Source: DASVFB01 sp963815965 (GTDB lineage: Bacteria; Actinomycetota; Thermoleophilia; Gaiellales; Gaiellaceae). From it: a stretch of 64,000 bases of DNA. A program made the position numbers and the translations under genes. Below are positions 51,553-59,246 of the stretch, piece by piece. The stretch lies in assembly GCA_963815965.1 (NCBI GenBank), contig CAWFIT010000001.1, positions 620,001 through 684,000 on the forward strand. Reading direction: 5' to 3'. Every line of letters starts with the position of its first letter. Positions within the stretch are counted from its first letter, which is position 1. The notes beneath the pieces were generated by a model that saw only the letters and a list, made by a program, of their open reading frames with translations, was not told where the DNA came from and searched no databases.

Positions 51553-52251
51553 ATGGCCAAGGTGCTGATCGTCGAGGACGACGAGATCGTCGCCAAGTCG
51601 ATGGTCGACCACATGACTGCCGCCGGGCACGAGACCAAGTGGACGGCCAAGGGCGAGCAGGGCCTCGCGGCGCTGCGTTACGAGAGGCCGGACGTCGTCG
51701 TGCTCGACCTGATGCTTCCCCAGCGCGACGGCTGGAGCGTGATCGAGAGCGCGCGCGCCGACGGGATCGGCACGCCGATCGTCGTCGTCAGCGCGCGCGG
51801 CACCGAGCACGACCGGGTTCACGCGCTCGACATCGGCGCCGACGACTACCTCGTCAAGCCGTTCTCGATGGCAGAGCTCGTCGCTCGCGTAAACGCCGCC
51901 GCGCGCAGGGGCGTGCGCGCGCCCGACCCCGAGCGCGGCGAGTCGATCGAGATCGAGGAGCTGCGGATCGATCCGCGCGAAGTCCAGGCGTACGTCGACG
52001 GCGAGAGCTGCGAGCTCACACCAACCGAGTTCCGACTCCTCTACCAGCTCGCGCTCGACCGCGGCCGCGTCGTCACGCGAGACGAGCTGCTACAGAAGCT
52101 GTGGGGGCGGCGCGAGTCGCGGCGCGACCGCACCGTCGACGTCTTCGTGCGTCGGCTGCGGGAGAAGATCGACCGCCGAGCGCCGCGACACACGTTCATC
52201 CAGACGCGGTACGGCGTCGGCTACAAGCTCGAGCCCGTTCCCAAGAGTTGA
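51553..52251 (+). CDS. phoP: OmpR/PhoB-type response regulator (PhoP-like)
   Basis: About 232 residues from ATG 51553 (MAKVLIVEDDEIVAKSM); ATGs at 51541 and 51544 are in frame and possible. Receiver aspartate in VVVLDLMLPQRDGW, lysine in DDYLVKPFSMAELVARV, winged-helix ELTPTEFRLLYQLALDRGRVVTRDEL (in pieces) and TRYGVGYKLEP. Strongly similar throughout to the regulator at 39.8 kb. Being next to a kinase and the Pit/Pst genes, it is the better candidate for PhoP, the PHO-box binder (inference). Confidence 0.88.
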   Translation: MAKVLIVEDDEIVAKSMVDHMTAAGHETKWTAKGEQGLAALRYERPDVVVLDLMLPQRDGWSVIESARADGIGTPIVVVSARGTEHDRVHALDIGADDYLVKPFSMAELVARVNAAARRGVRAPDPERGESIEIEELRIDPREVQAYVDGESCELTPTEFRLLYQLALDRGRVVTRDELLQKLWGRRESRRDRTVDVFVRRLREKIDRRAPRHTFIQTRYGVGYKLEPVPKS

Positions 52252-52303
52252 GCTTGGGTTAAGCCGGCTCGTGCCGGGCGGCGAGCCCCGGTTGAATGGA
52301 GCC

Positions 52304-54073
52304 GTGCTTCGGCGCCTTCCTCCGATCGCCGGCGCAATCGCCTTCGCGATCGGAGTTGTCAACCTCGTCTCCGCGCTCACTCCGAACCTCTCCTGGCGCG
52401 GCGAAGTAGTGGTCGCCGTTCTTCCGGAGGACGCGGTGCCGCTCTTCCACACGCTCGCGGTTCCGGCAAGCATCGCTCTGATCGTTTGCTCGCTGTACCT
52501 CCGCCGCAGGCGGCGACGTGCGTGGGCGGTCGCATTCGCCCTGCTGGTCGCGCTCGGCGCGCTCGACGTCGTGAAGGGCCTCGATGTCGAGGAGGCGGTG
52601 CTCACGTGGGCCGGAGCGGCCGTGCTGTGGTTCGGGCGCGGATACTTCTACGTCGAACACGGGCGGATCCGCGCCCTTCGCGTGCTCACGGCGGTCTTCC
52701 TCGCAGCCGCCGCGGTCGTCGCATCGCTCGTCTGGCTCGCGTCCGGACGACAGGCCGAGGGGGTGACGGTGCTTCGCCAGACGATCGAGCTCTTCTCGTT
52801 CACAAACGGTTCGATGTCGTTTCACGACGAGCTCAGTTGGCTGCCGCTCGCGGTGTCGGCGCTCACGATCCTGCTGATCGTCGTCGGCGAATGGCTCTTC
52901 TTCTCACCACGCCCTGCACCGCGTACCCCGCCGGACGCCGCTGCCCGCCGACGGGCACGCGCGCTGATCCGCGTCCACGGTACGGACACGCTGGCGTTCT
53001 TCAAGCTACGCCGCGACCTGCAGTACGCGTTCGCACGCGACGGTCGCGCATTCCTGGGCTACAGGATCGAGAACGGCGTTCTCATCGTGGCCGGAGACCC
53101 CGTTGGCCCGGCCGATGCCGTCGAACAGGTCGCGCACGACACCTGCCGCGTCGCCCGGATCCACGGACTTCATGTCACGGCGATCGGCGCGAGCTCGGAG
53201 CTCCTTCCGGTCTGGCGCGCGTGCGGCCTGCGCGCGATCTACATCGGCGACGAGGCGGTCATCGACACTGCGACGTTCTCGCTCGAAGGCCGCGCGATCC
53301 GCAAGGTGAGACAGTCCGTGCACCGGCTCGGCAAGGCCGGCTACACCGCGGAGGTGTGCACACTCGCGGAGCTCGACAACGCAGCTCTCGCTGAGCTCGA
53401 CGACGTTTCGTCCAGCTGGCGCGGACCCTCGTGCGAGCGTGGGTTCGCCATGACAATGGACGCGCTCGGACGCGACGGTCTCGTCGTCGTTGCACGGGAC
53501 TCGGCCGCCGGCGTTCGCGGCTTCCTGCATTTCGTGCCTACGCACGGCCGGCAGGCGCTCTCGCTGTCGTTCATGCGCCGCGACCGCGCAACGCCGAACG
53601 GCCTGATGGAGTTCCTCGTCGTTCGCGCGATCGAGTTGCTGCGCGAACGAGGTGTGGAGGAGCTCTCGCTCAACTTCGTGATGTTCGGACGGCTGTTCGA
53701 ACGGCCGCTCGTGCGACGCGTCATCCGAGTTGGCAGCCGCTGGTTCCAGATCGAGAGCCTCTACCGTTTCAGCACGAAGTTCGCGCCACGGTGGGAGCCG
53801 CGTCACTTCGTCTTCGGCAGCCTCCTCAGCCTTCCGCGGTCCGGTCTTGCTGCCCTCTTGGTGGAGGGCCAACTGCCGCGTGTGCGCCCTCAGGCGAGAG
53901 CGAGCAGGGCAATCCCGGCGGCGACGAGCACAGCCCCGGCGAAGCGCGCCGGCCCGACGCGCTCGCGGAGGAAGACCGCAGCAAGCACAGCCGCGATGAC
54001 AACGCCAGTCTCCCGCACCGCCGAGACCGACGGTGCCGGCGCTCGGCGGAGTGCGAGGAGCACGAGGACGTAG
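52304..54073 (+). CDS. MprF-like DUF2156 lysyl-transferase membrane protein with odd C-terminal extension
   Basis: About 589 residues from GTG 52304 (GGAG seven bases upstream); GTG 52271 in frame is possible. About five to six N-terminal helices to residue 220, then a phosphatidylglycerol-lysyltransferase-type DUF2156 domain: TDTLAFFKLRRDLQYAFARDGRAFLGYR, ALSLSFMRRDRATPNGLMEFLVVRAIE, LNFVMFGRLFERP, FSTKFAPRWEPRHFVF (in pieces). Family similarity ends near 53890. The last ~60 residues are arginine/threonine-rich and lie antisense to the EamA gene, so the stop codon may have been lost. Would add amino acids to membrane lipids. Confidence 0.85.
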   Translation: MLRRLPPIAGAIAFAIGVVNLVSALTPNLSWRGEVVVAVLPEDAVPLFHTLAVPASIALIVCSLYLRRRRRRAWAVAFALLVALGALDVVKGLDVEEAVLTWAGAAVLWFGRGYFYVEHGRIRALRVLTAVFLAAAAVVASLVWLASGRQAEGVTVLRQTIELFSFTNGSMSFHDELSWLPLAVSALTILLIVVGEWLFFSPRPAPRTPPDAAARRRARALIRVHGTDTLAFFKLRRDLQYAFARDGRAFLGYRIENGVLIVAGDPVGPADAVEQVAHDTCRVARIHGLHVTAIGASSELLPVWRACGLRAIYIGDEAVIDTATFSLEGRAIRKVRQSVHRLGKAGYTAEVCTLAELDNAALAELDDVSSSWRGPSCERGFAMTMDALGRDGLVVVARDSAAGVRGFLHFVPTHGRQALSLSFMRRDRATPNGLMEFLVVRAIELLRERGVEELSLNFVMFGRLFERPLVRRVIRVGSRWFQIESLYRFSTKFAPRWEPRHFVFGSLLSLPRSGLAALLVEGQLPRVRPQARASRAIPAATSTAPAKRAGPTRSRRKTAASTAAMTTPVSRTAETDGAGARRSARSTRT

Positions 54074-54693
54074 GCGGCGGCCGAGAGGATGCCGACGAGC
54101 ACAGTCGTCGGCGAGAGCGCAGCGCGCACGCGGCGAAGCCCGACAAACGGCGGATACGCGATCGCCGCGCCGAGCATGATCAGCAGCGCGTACGAGAACG
54201 CGTCTGCGTGCTGGATGCCGTAGCGATCGATCAGCGTGTAGCCGCCGATCGTGACGGCGATGACGCAGCCGAGCGCGGCGCCGCGGCTGCCGCGCGCGCC
54301 ACGGACGAGCAAGACGCCGGCGGCGACGACCAGAACGCCGCCGAGCTCACCCGCGGAAGGGTGCGCGCCGACGACGGCCACCGCGAGCACGAGCGTCGCG
54401 ACCGGCGCGAGCCCGCGCGCGATCGGATAGACGAGCGACAGGTCGAAGTGCCGATACGCAGTCGCCAGGAGCGCGACGTACAGCAGCTCGAGCGTGCCCG
54501 ACGGAACGATGTATTTCCACGCCTCGCCGTCGACGTCCCACGTGAACACGGCGAGCGGCGCCAGCACGAGGACGAACGTGACGACGGCGACGGCGGTCGC
54601 TGCCTCCGTATCGCGCGTGCCGCGGAGCAGCAGGTTCCAGACGGCGTGCAGGGTCGCCGCGCCGAGCGCCAGAAGGAGCGCCGCGGTTCCCAC
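53890..54693 (-). CDS. EamA-family (DMT) transporter
   Basis: 267 residues from GTG. Ten hydrophobic helices in two EamA repeats: MGTAALLLALGAATLHAVWNLLLRGTRDTE, YRHFDLSLVYPIARGLAPVATLVL (in pieces), and the second repeat with VRETGVVIAAVLAAVFLRERVGPARFAGAVLVAAGI (in pieces). Exports or imports small metabolites; substrate unknown. Its 3' end overlaps the tail of the lysyl-transferase-like gene by 184 bases on the opposite strand. Confidence 0.9.
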   Translation of the reverse strand: MGTAALLLALGAATLHAVWNLLLRGTRDTEAATAVAVVTFVLVLAPLAVFTWDVDGEAWKYIVPSGTLELLYVALLATAYRHFDLSLVYPIARGLAPVATLVLAVAVVGAHPSAGELGGVLVVAAGVLLVRGARGSRGAALGCVIAVTIGGYTLIDRYGIQHADAFSYALLIMLGAAIAYPPFVGLRRVRAALSPTTVLVGILSAAAYVLVLLALRRAPAPSVSAVRETGVVIAAVLAAVFLRERVGPARFAGAVLVAAGIALLALA

Positions 54694-54700
54694 GCTGGGA

Positions 54701-54988
54701 CTAGCTCTCGCGCCGGATAGGCAGCTCCGTGGCGACGAGCCGCTTGCCGCCCGACTCGTAGACGAGGTCGACCGAGTCGTTCTGCCGGTACGTGCCTGCG
54801 ACGCCGGCCAGCATCGAGAGCCAGCGCATGGTTCCGAGCCGCCCTTCTTTCGCCAGGGAGCGGTTGAAGACGAGCTGCCGACCGTCCCGCTCGTAGTCCC
54901 GACCCTCGACCTGCGGGACGCCGTTCACGAACACCTCGAAGTCGCCGGTGACGTAGTTGGGTACCTCGACGCGCGCCTCGTCACCCAC
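54701..54988 (-). CDS. Small conserved hypothetical protein
   Basis: About 95 residues from GTG 54988 (VGDEARVEVPNYVTGDFEVF). Not recognised. Beta-rich composition, with VNGVPQVEGRDYERDGRQLVF resembling a short beta-barrel or BON-like fold, and SLAKEGRLGTMRWLSMLAGVAGTYRQNDSVDLVY (in pieces). It precedes the EamA gene by 7 bp in the same direction and lies 22 bp from the divergent oxidase gene. Longer frame upstream to 55138 overlaps coxB and is unlikely. Confidence 0.55.
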   Translation of the reverse strand: MGDEARVEVPNYVTGDFEVFVNGVPQVEGRDYERDGRQLVFNRSLAKEGRLGTMRWLSMLAGVAGTYRQNDSVDLVYESGGKRLVATELPIRRES

Positions 54989-54993
54989 CTTCG

Positions 54994-55010
54994 TAGAATG
55001 CCACCCGTCC
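54994..55010 (+). promoter_or_regulatory. -10 element of the oxidase operon
   Basis: TAGAAT (54994-54999) lies 11 bases before the GTG of the subunit II gene, giving a leader of about 4-5 bases and no ribosome site. It therefore predicts a nearly leaderless mRNA. Confidence 0.5.
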
Positions 55011-55949
55011 GTGCGCCGCAGACTGCTTGTCCTCGCGACGTCCATCGCCGGCGGCCTCGCGCTGGCGACTGTCGCAGCAGCCTCGAACGGCGGCGTCGGT
55101 CCTGTCCCACCAGTCTCGCCGAACGGCCATCGGATCACCGACGCGTACTGGGTGACCCTCGGTGTGCTCGCCCTGGTCTTCGTCGTCGTCGAGACGGCTC
55201 TGCTGACGTTCGTGATCCGCTACCGGCGCCGCGGGCGCCCGCGCGACGCCGAGCCCGAGCAGATCCACGGCGACACCCGGATCGAGCTTGCCTGGACGGT
55301 CGCGCCGGTGCTGCTGCTCGCCGTGATCGTCGCGTTCGTGTTCTACAAGCTGCCCGGCATCAAGAACGCGCCCGCGTCCGCCGCAAACGCCAACATCACG
55401 GTCGAGGCACACCAGTTCTACTGGCTGTTCAAGTACCCGAGCGGCCGCCAGTCGATCAACGTCCTCACGGTGCCCAAGGACCTGGTCGTGAACCTCGACG
55501 TGGTCTCCGCCGACGTCGCTCACAGCTGGTGGGTTCCCGCCTTCGGCGGCAAGATCGACGCGATTCCCGGTAAGACGAACCACACGTGGTTCAAGGCGGA
55601 GAAGGCCGGGACGTACAGGATCCGCTGCGCCGAGTTCTGCGGCGTGCTGCACACGGGGATGCAGGGCTTCGTCCGCGTCACGGAGCCCGGGAGTCGCCCA
55701 ACGGCAGAACTGCTCGGCAAGCAGGCGTTCGTCGGCGTCTGCGCGTCGTGCCACGGTCTCGACGGACAGGGAGGGATCGGTCCGGCAATTGCGTCGAGCC
55801 CGACGCTGCAGAGCCCCGAGGCGCTGGGCAACCTGGTACGGAACGGCACGGGGAAGATGCCGGCGGTCGGAAACACGTGGGATGTGCGGCTGGTCAACGC
55901 GCTCGCGCGCTATCTGAAGGTGAAGTTCGGAGGCACCGGTGGCGGTTAA
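55011..55949 (+). CDS. ctaC: Cytochrome c oxidase subunit II with fused cytochrome c (caa3 type)
   Basis: 312 residues. Signal peptide, two helices (TDAYWVTLGVLALVFVVVETALLTFVIRYRRRG and TVAPVLLLAVIVAFVFY, in pieces), then the CuA domain: DVAHSWWVP and CAEFCGVLHTGM with all CuA ligands. A C-terminal c-type cytochrome has CASCH (about residue 249) and a methionine in GTGKMPAVG. Electron input to the oxidase. Start GTG 55011 chosen because it begins just before the signal (VRRRLLVLATSIAGG). Overlaps coxA by 11 bases. Confidence 0.94.
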   Translation: MRRRLLVLATSIAGGLALATVAAASNGGVGPVPPVSPNGHRITDAYWVTLGVLALVFVVVETALLTFVIRYRRRGRPRDAEPEQIHGDTRIELAWTVAPVLLLAVIVAFVFYKLPGIKNAPASAANANITVEAHQFYWLFKYPSGRQSINVLTVPKDLVVNLDVVSADVAHSWWVPAFGGKIDAIPGKTNHTWFKAEKAGTYRIRCAEFCGVLHTGMQGFVRVTEPGSRPTAELLGKQAFVGVCASCHGLDGQGGIGPAIASSPTLQSPEALGNLVRNGTGKMPAVGNTWDVRLVNALARYLKVKFGGTGGG

Positions 55950-57588
55950 CACCGAAGCCGTCCCGGCCCGCCCGCCGTGGTACCAGGGGCGCTACGCCAG
56001 CTGGCTCGTGACGACCGACCACAAACGCGTCGGCATCCTCTACGTGTCGACGAGCCTGCTCTTCTTCCTCGGCGGCGGCGTGCTCGCCCTGCTCATGCGC
56101 AGCCAGCTTGCGACCGCGAACGAGCACTTCATCGTTCGCGGCAGCTACGACGAGCTGTTCACGCTCCACGGCACGGTCATGATCTTCCTCGTCGTCGTCC
56201 CGATCCTCGCCGGGTTCGGCAACTTCCTCGTGCCGCTGATGATCGGTGCGCGCGACGTTGCGTTCCCGCGGCTGAACGCGATGTCGTACTGGTTCTTCCT
56301 CTTCGGCGGCCTGACGCTCTTCCTCAGCTTCTTCGCCTCCGGCGGCGCGGCGAAGTGCGGCTGGACGTGTTACGCGCCGCTCTCCGAGACCGCGTACTCG
56401 CCGGGCCACGGCGTCGACCTGTGGATTTTGTCGCTCCACCTGCTGACAGTCGCCTCGTTCGCGGGCGCGGTGAACTTCATCGTGACGATCCACAACATGC
56501 GGGCCGCCGGGATGACCTGGCTGCGCATGCCCCTCTTCGTGTGGACGATCGAGGTCTACGCGGTGATGCTCGTCATCGTCCTGCCGGCGCTGTCGGCCGC
56601 GCTCACAATGCTCCTCCTCGACCGCCATGCCGGCACTCACTTCTTCAACCCTGCAGAGGGCGGCAGCGCGGTGCTTTGGCAGCACATGTTCTGGTTCTTC
56701 GGCCACCCAGAGGTGTACATCATGATCCTGCCCGCGATGGGGATCATCTCGGAGGTAATCCCGGTCTTCTCGCGCAAGCCGATCTTCGGCTACAAGGCAG
56801 TCGCGTACTCGACCGTCGCGATCGGTTTCATCTCGCTGCTCGTCTGGGCGCACCACATGTTCGCGGTCGGGCTGCCGATCTGGCTCCAGTCGTTCTTCAT
56901 GCTCACGACCGTCCTCGTCGCCATCCCGACCGGCGTGAAGATCTTCAACTGGCTTGCGACGACGTGGCGGGGCAATCTCAGCTTCGACACGCCCATGCTC
57001 TTCTCTCTCGGTTTCATCGCCGTGTTCACGATCGGCGGGCTTTCCGGCGTCATGCTCGCCGCGTTCCCGGTCGACTGGCAGCTCACCGACACGTACTTCG
57101 TCGTCGCCCACCTGCACTACGTGCTGTTCGGCGGCTCGATCCTCGGCATCTTCGCCGGGTTGCACTACTGGTGGCCAAAGGTGTTCGGCCGCATGTTGAG
57201 CGAGACCCTCGGCAAGTGGACGTTCTGGCTGCTGTTCATCGGGATAAACGTCGCGTTCTTCCCGCAGCATCTGCTCGGCCTGGAGGGCATGCCGAGGCGC
57301 GTCTACACGTACTCCGAGGGGGGAAGCTGGGAGGTGTACAACTTCATCTCGACCGTGGGATCCTTCGTGATGGCAGTGGGCGTCCTCTTCTTCTTCTTCA
57401 ACGTGTTGCGAACGCACACATGGCGTCGCGGGCGGCGTGCAGGCAACGATCCGTGGCTCGGCAACACGCTCGAATGGCTCACGACTTCGCCGCCGCCGCC
57501 GCACAACTTCGACAGCGTCCCGTACGTCGAGAGCGCGCGGCCGGTGCGCGACCTGCGCATGAAGTTGAAGGAGCGGCGTGAGCTCTAG
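55939..57588 (+). CDS. ctaD: Cytochrome c oxidase subunit I
   Basis: 549 residues from GTG, twelve helices. Haem and copper ligands: histidine in LHGTVMIFL, GHPEVYIMILPAMG (CuB histidine, Tyr cross-link and the proton-channel glutamate of A-type enzymes), WAHHMFAVG, and HLHYVLFGG (haem a and a3 histidines). Standard aa3/caa3 subunit I. Followed by ctaB within the same operon; no subunit III gene is found next to it in this window. Confidence 0.96.
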   Translation: MAVNTEAVPARPPWYQGRYASWLVTTDHKRVGILYVSTSLLFFLGGGVLALLMRSQLATANEHFIVRGSYDELFTLHGTVMIFLVVVPILAGFGNFLVPLMIGARDVAFPRLNAMSYWFFLFGGLTLFLSFFASGGAAKCGWTCYAPLSETAYSPGHGVDLWILSLHLLTVASFAGAVNFIVTIHNMRAAGMTWLRMPLFVWTIEVYAVMLVIVLPALSAALTMLLLDRHAGTHFFNPAEGGSAVLWQHMFWFFGHPEVYIMILPAMGIISEVIPVFSRKPIFGYKAVAYSTVAIGFISLLVWAHHMFAVGLPIWLQSFFMLTTVLVAIPTGVKIFNWLATTWRGNLSFDTPMLFSLGFIAVFTIGGLSGVMLAAFPVDWQLTDTYFVVAHLHYVLFGGSILGIFAGLHYWWPKVFGRMLSETLGKWTFWLLFIGINVAFFPQHLLGLEGMPRRVYTYSEGGSWEVYNFISTVGSFVMAVGVLFFFFNVLRTHTWRRGRRAGNDPWLGNTLEWLTTSPPPPHNFDSVPYVESARPVRDLRMKLKERREL

Positions 57589-58752
57589 TGGCGCCTGGAT
57601 GCGCCTGACCGGGCTCGCCGCGGCGGGAGCGACGCTCCTCGCCGTGATCTCCGGCGCGACGGGCTTCGAGCACAGGCTCCTCGCGGCGCTGGCGCTGCCG
57701 CCGCTCGTCGCGCTCGTGCTGGCGGGTCGCCTCGCGCGCGCCGCGGCTTTTCGTTCCGTCGCTCGTCACGCTCGTGCTCTTCGGCGCCGCGGCGCTCGTC
57801 CCGGGCGAGCCGCTGCACGCGACGCTCGCCGCACTCGCGTTTGCCGGCGCCCTCGTGACTGCCGCTCAGACCTTCCGCGGCGCGCACGTCGCGCCCGGCG
57901 CCTGGCGCGACTACGTCACGCTGACGAAGCCGCGCATCATGACGCTGCTGCTGCTCACCGGCGCCTGCGGGATGATCGTCGGTGCGCAGGGCTGGCCGTC
58001 CACGTCGCTCTTCGTGGCCACGATGGCCGGACTGGCGCTCGCCTGCGGCGGCGCGAGCGCGCTGAACCACGTCCTCGACGCCGACATCGACCGCCTGATG
58101 GGCAAGCGGACGCAGCAGCGGCCGGTCGCCGCCGGACGGATCGAGCCGGGACGGGCGCTCGAGTTCGGCCTCACGCTGAGCGCGTTCTCGTTCGTCTTGC
58201 TCGCCAGCACCGTGAACGTGCTCACGGCCGCGCTGGCTCTCGCCGGGAACGTCTTCTACGTCGTCGTCTACACGCGGTGGCTCAAGCGCTCGACGCCGCA
58301 GAACATCGTCATCGGCGGCGCAGCGGGCGCGGTGCCGCCGCTCGTCGGCTGGGCCGCGGCGACCGGCAACCTGACTGTGCCCGCGCTCTTCCTGTTCCTG
58401 ATCGTGTTCTTCTGGACGCCGCCGCACTTCTGGGCCCTCGCGCTGCTGATCCGCGACGGCTACGCGGCGGCAAAGGTGCCGATGCTTCCGGTCGTGCGCG
58501 GCGAGCGCGAGACGCTGCGCCAGATCGTCGTCTACACGCTCGTGTTGATCGCCGTGACGCTGCTGCCGTTCGCCTGGGGGACGCTGGGCGCCGGCTACGC
58601 AGTCGCCGCCCTCGCGCTCGGCGGGACCTTTCTCGCGCTGACGCTGCGGCTGCGTCGAGCGCCGTCGCGTCCCCGCGCGTCGCTGCTTGTTCCACTACTC
58701 CCTCCTCTACCTCGCGCTCCTCTTCGTCGCGATGGCGGTCGACGTCCTGTGA
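57578..58752 (+). CDS. ctaB: Haem O synthase (protohaem IX farnesyltransferase), with two frameshifts
   Basis: UbiA-family enzyme that farnesylates haem b for the oxidase. The UbiA core is in one frame: DYVTLTKPRIMTLLLLTG, NHVLDADIDRLMGKRTQQRP (the two prenyl-binding aspartate motifs) and FFWTPPHFWALAL. A start at 57578 (GTG) or ATG 57599 gives a four-helix N-terminal extension (MRLTGLAAAGATLLAVISG), but one shift near 57740 is needed to join it. A second near 58680 restores the expected end FHYSLLYLALLFVAMAVDVL with stop TGA at 58750. Both are most likely sequence errors. Confidence 0.82.
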
Positions 58753-58880
58753 ACGACCAGGAGCGGGAACTCGCGCGCAAGAACAACGTCTTCGGCTGGT
58801 CGCTGTTCGCCCTGGCGCTCGTGCTCGGCCTGGGAACGGCGGCAATCGCCCTGATCTACAACGCCGTCTCGAGCTACTAG
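58749..58880 (+). CDS. Small single-helix membrane protein of the oxidase operon
   Basis: 43 residues from GTG overlapping the corrected ctaB stop (GTGA): VNDQERELARKNNVFG then a hydrophobic helix WSLFALALVLGLGTAAIALIY and NAVSSY. Too short for normal ORF prediction, and hidden by the ctaB frameshift. Similar tiny one-helix proteins occur in cytochrome oxidase clusters and may be accessory oxidase subunits. Similarity is by composition and position only. Confidence 0.6.
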   Translation: MNDQERELARKNNVFGWSLFALALVLGLGTAAIALIYNAVSSY

Positions 58881-58937
58881 GCGTTAGGCCTCTAGGCCGC
58901 TATCGTTTTCCGCACGGGTCAATCTGGAGGGTTGCGA

Positions 58938-59246
58938 ATGCCAAGGTATTTGATCGTGCGCAAGTTCAGCGTCACCGAGACCGAGATGCCGAGGATCGGG
59001 GCGAAGTCGAAGAAGGTCGGGCAGGGCATGCCCGGAATCGTGTGGGAGCACAGCCACGTCGTCGTCGACGAGAGCGGAATGGCGGGCACGTTCTGTGTCT
59101 ACGAAGCGCCGGACGAAGAGACGGTCCGCAGGCACGCGCTCGAGCTCGGAGAGCACGAGTACTGGATTCAGGAGATCGTCGGCGACGTTACGCCCGACGA
59201 CTTCCCGCTCGACGGAGAGGGCGCGCCCGCTACCGCTTCTAACTAG
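58938..59246 (+). CDS. DUF4242-type small protein
   Basis: 102 residues from ATG 58938, with TGGAGG ribosome site 7-12 bases upstream. MPRYLIVRKFSVTETEMPR..., HSHVVVDESGMAGTFCVYEAPDEETVRRHALE (in pieces) matches DUF4242, a ferredoxin-like fold family annotated as metal-binding. No enzymatic role established. Convergent with the cyclase gene; the two stop codons are adjacent (59246/59247). Confidence 0.8.
   Translation: MPRYLIVRKFSVTETEMPRIGAKSKKVGQGMPGIVWEHSHVVVDESGMAGTFCVYEAPDEETVRRHALELGEHEYWIQEIVGDVTPDDFPLDGEGAPATASN

Noticed and set aside
55894..57504. 536-residue - strand frame opposite oxidase subunit I
   Set aside because: Acidic/Arg-rich composition from the antisense of membrane codons, no domain; coxA is certain.
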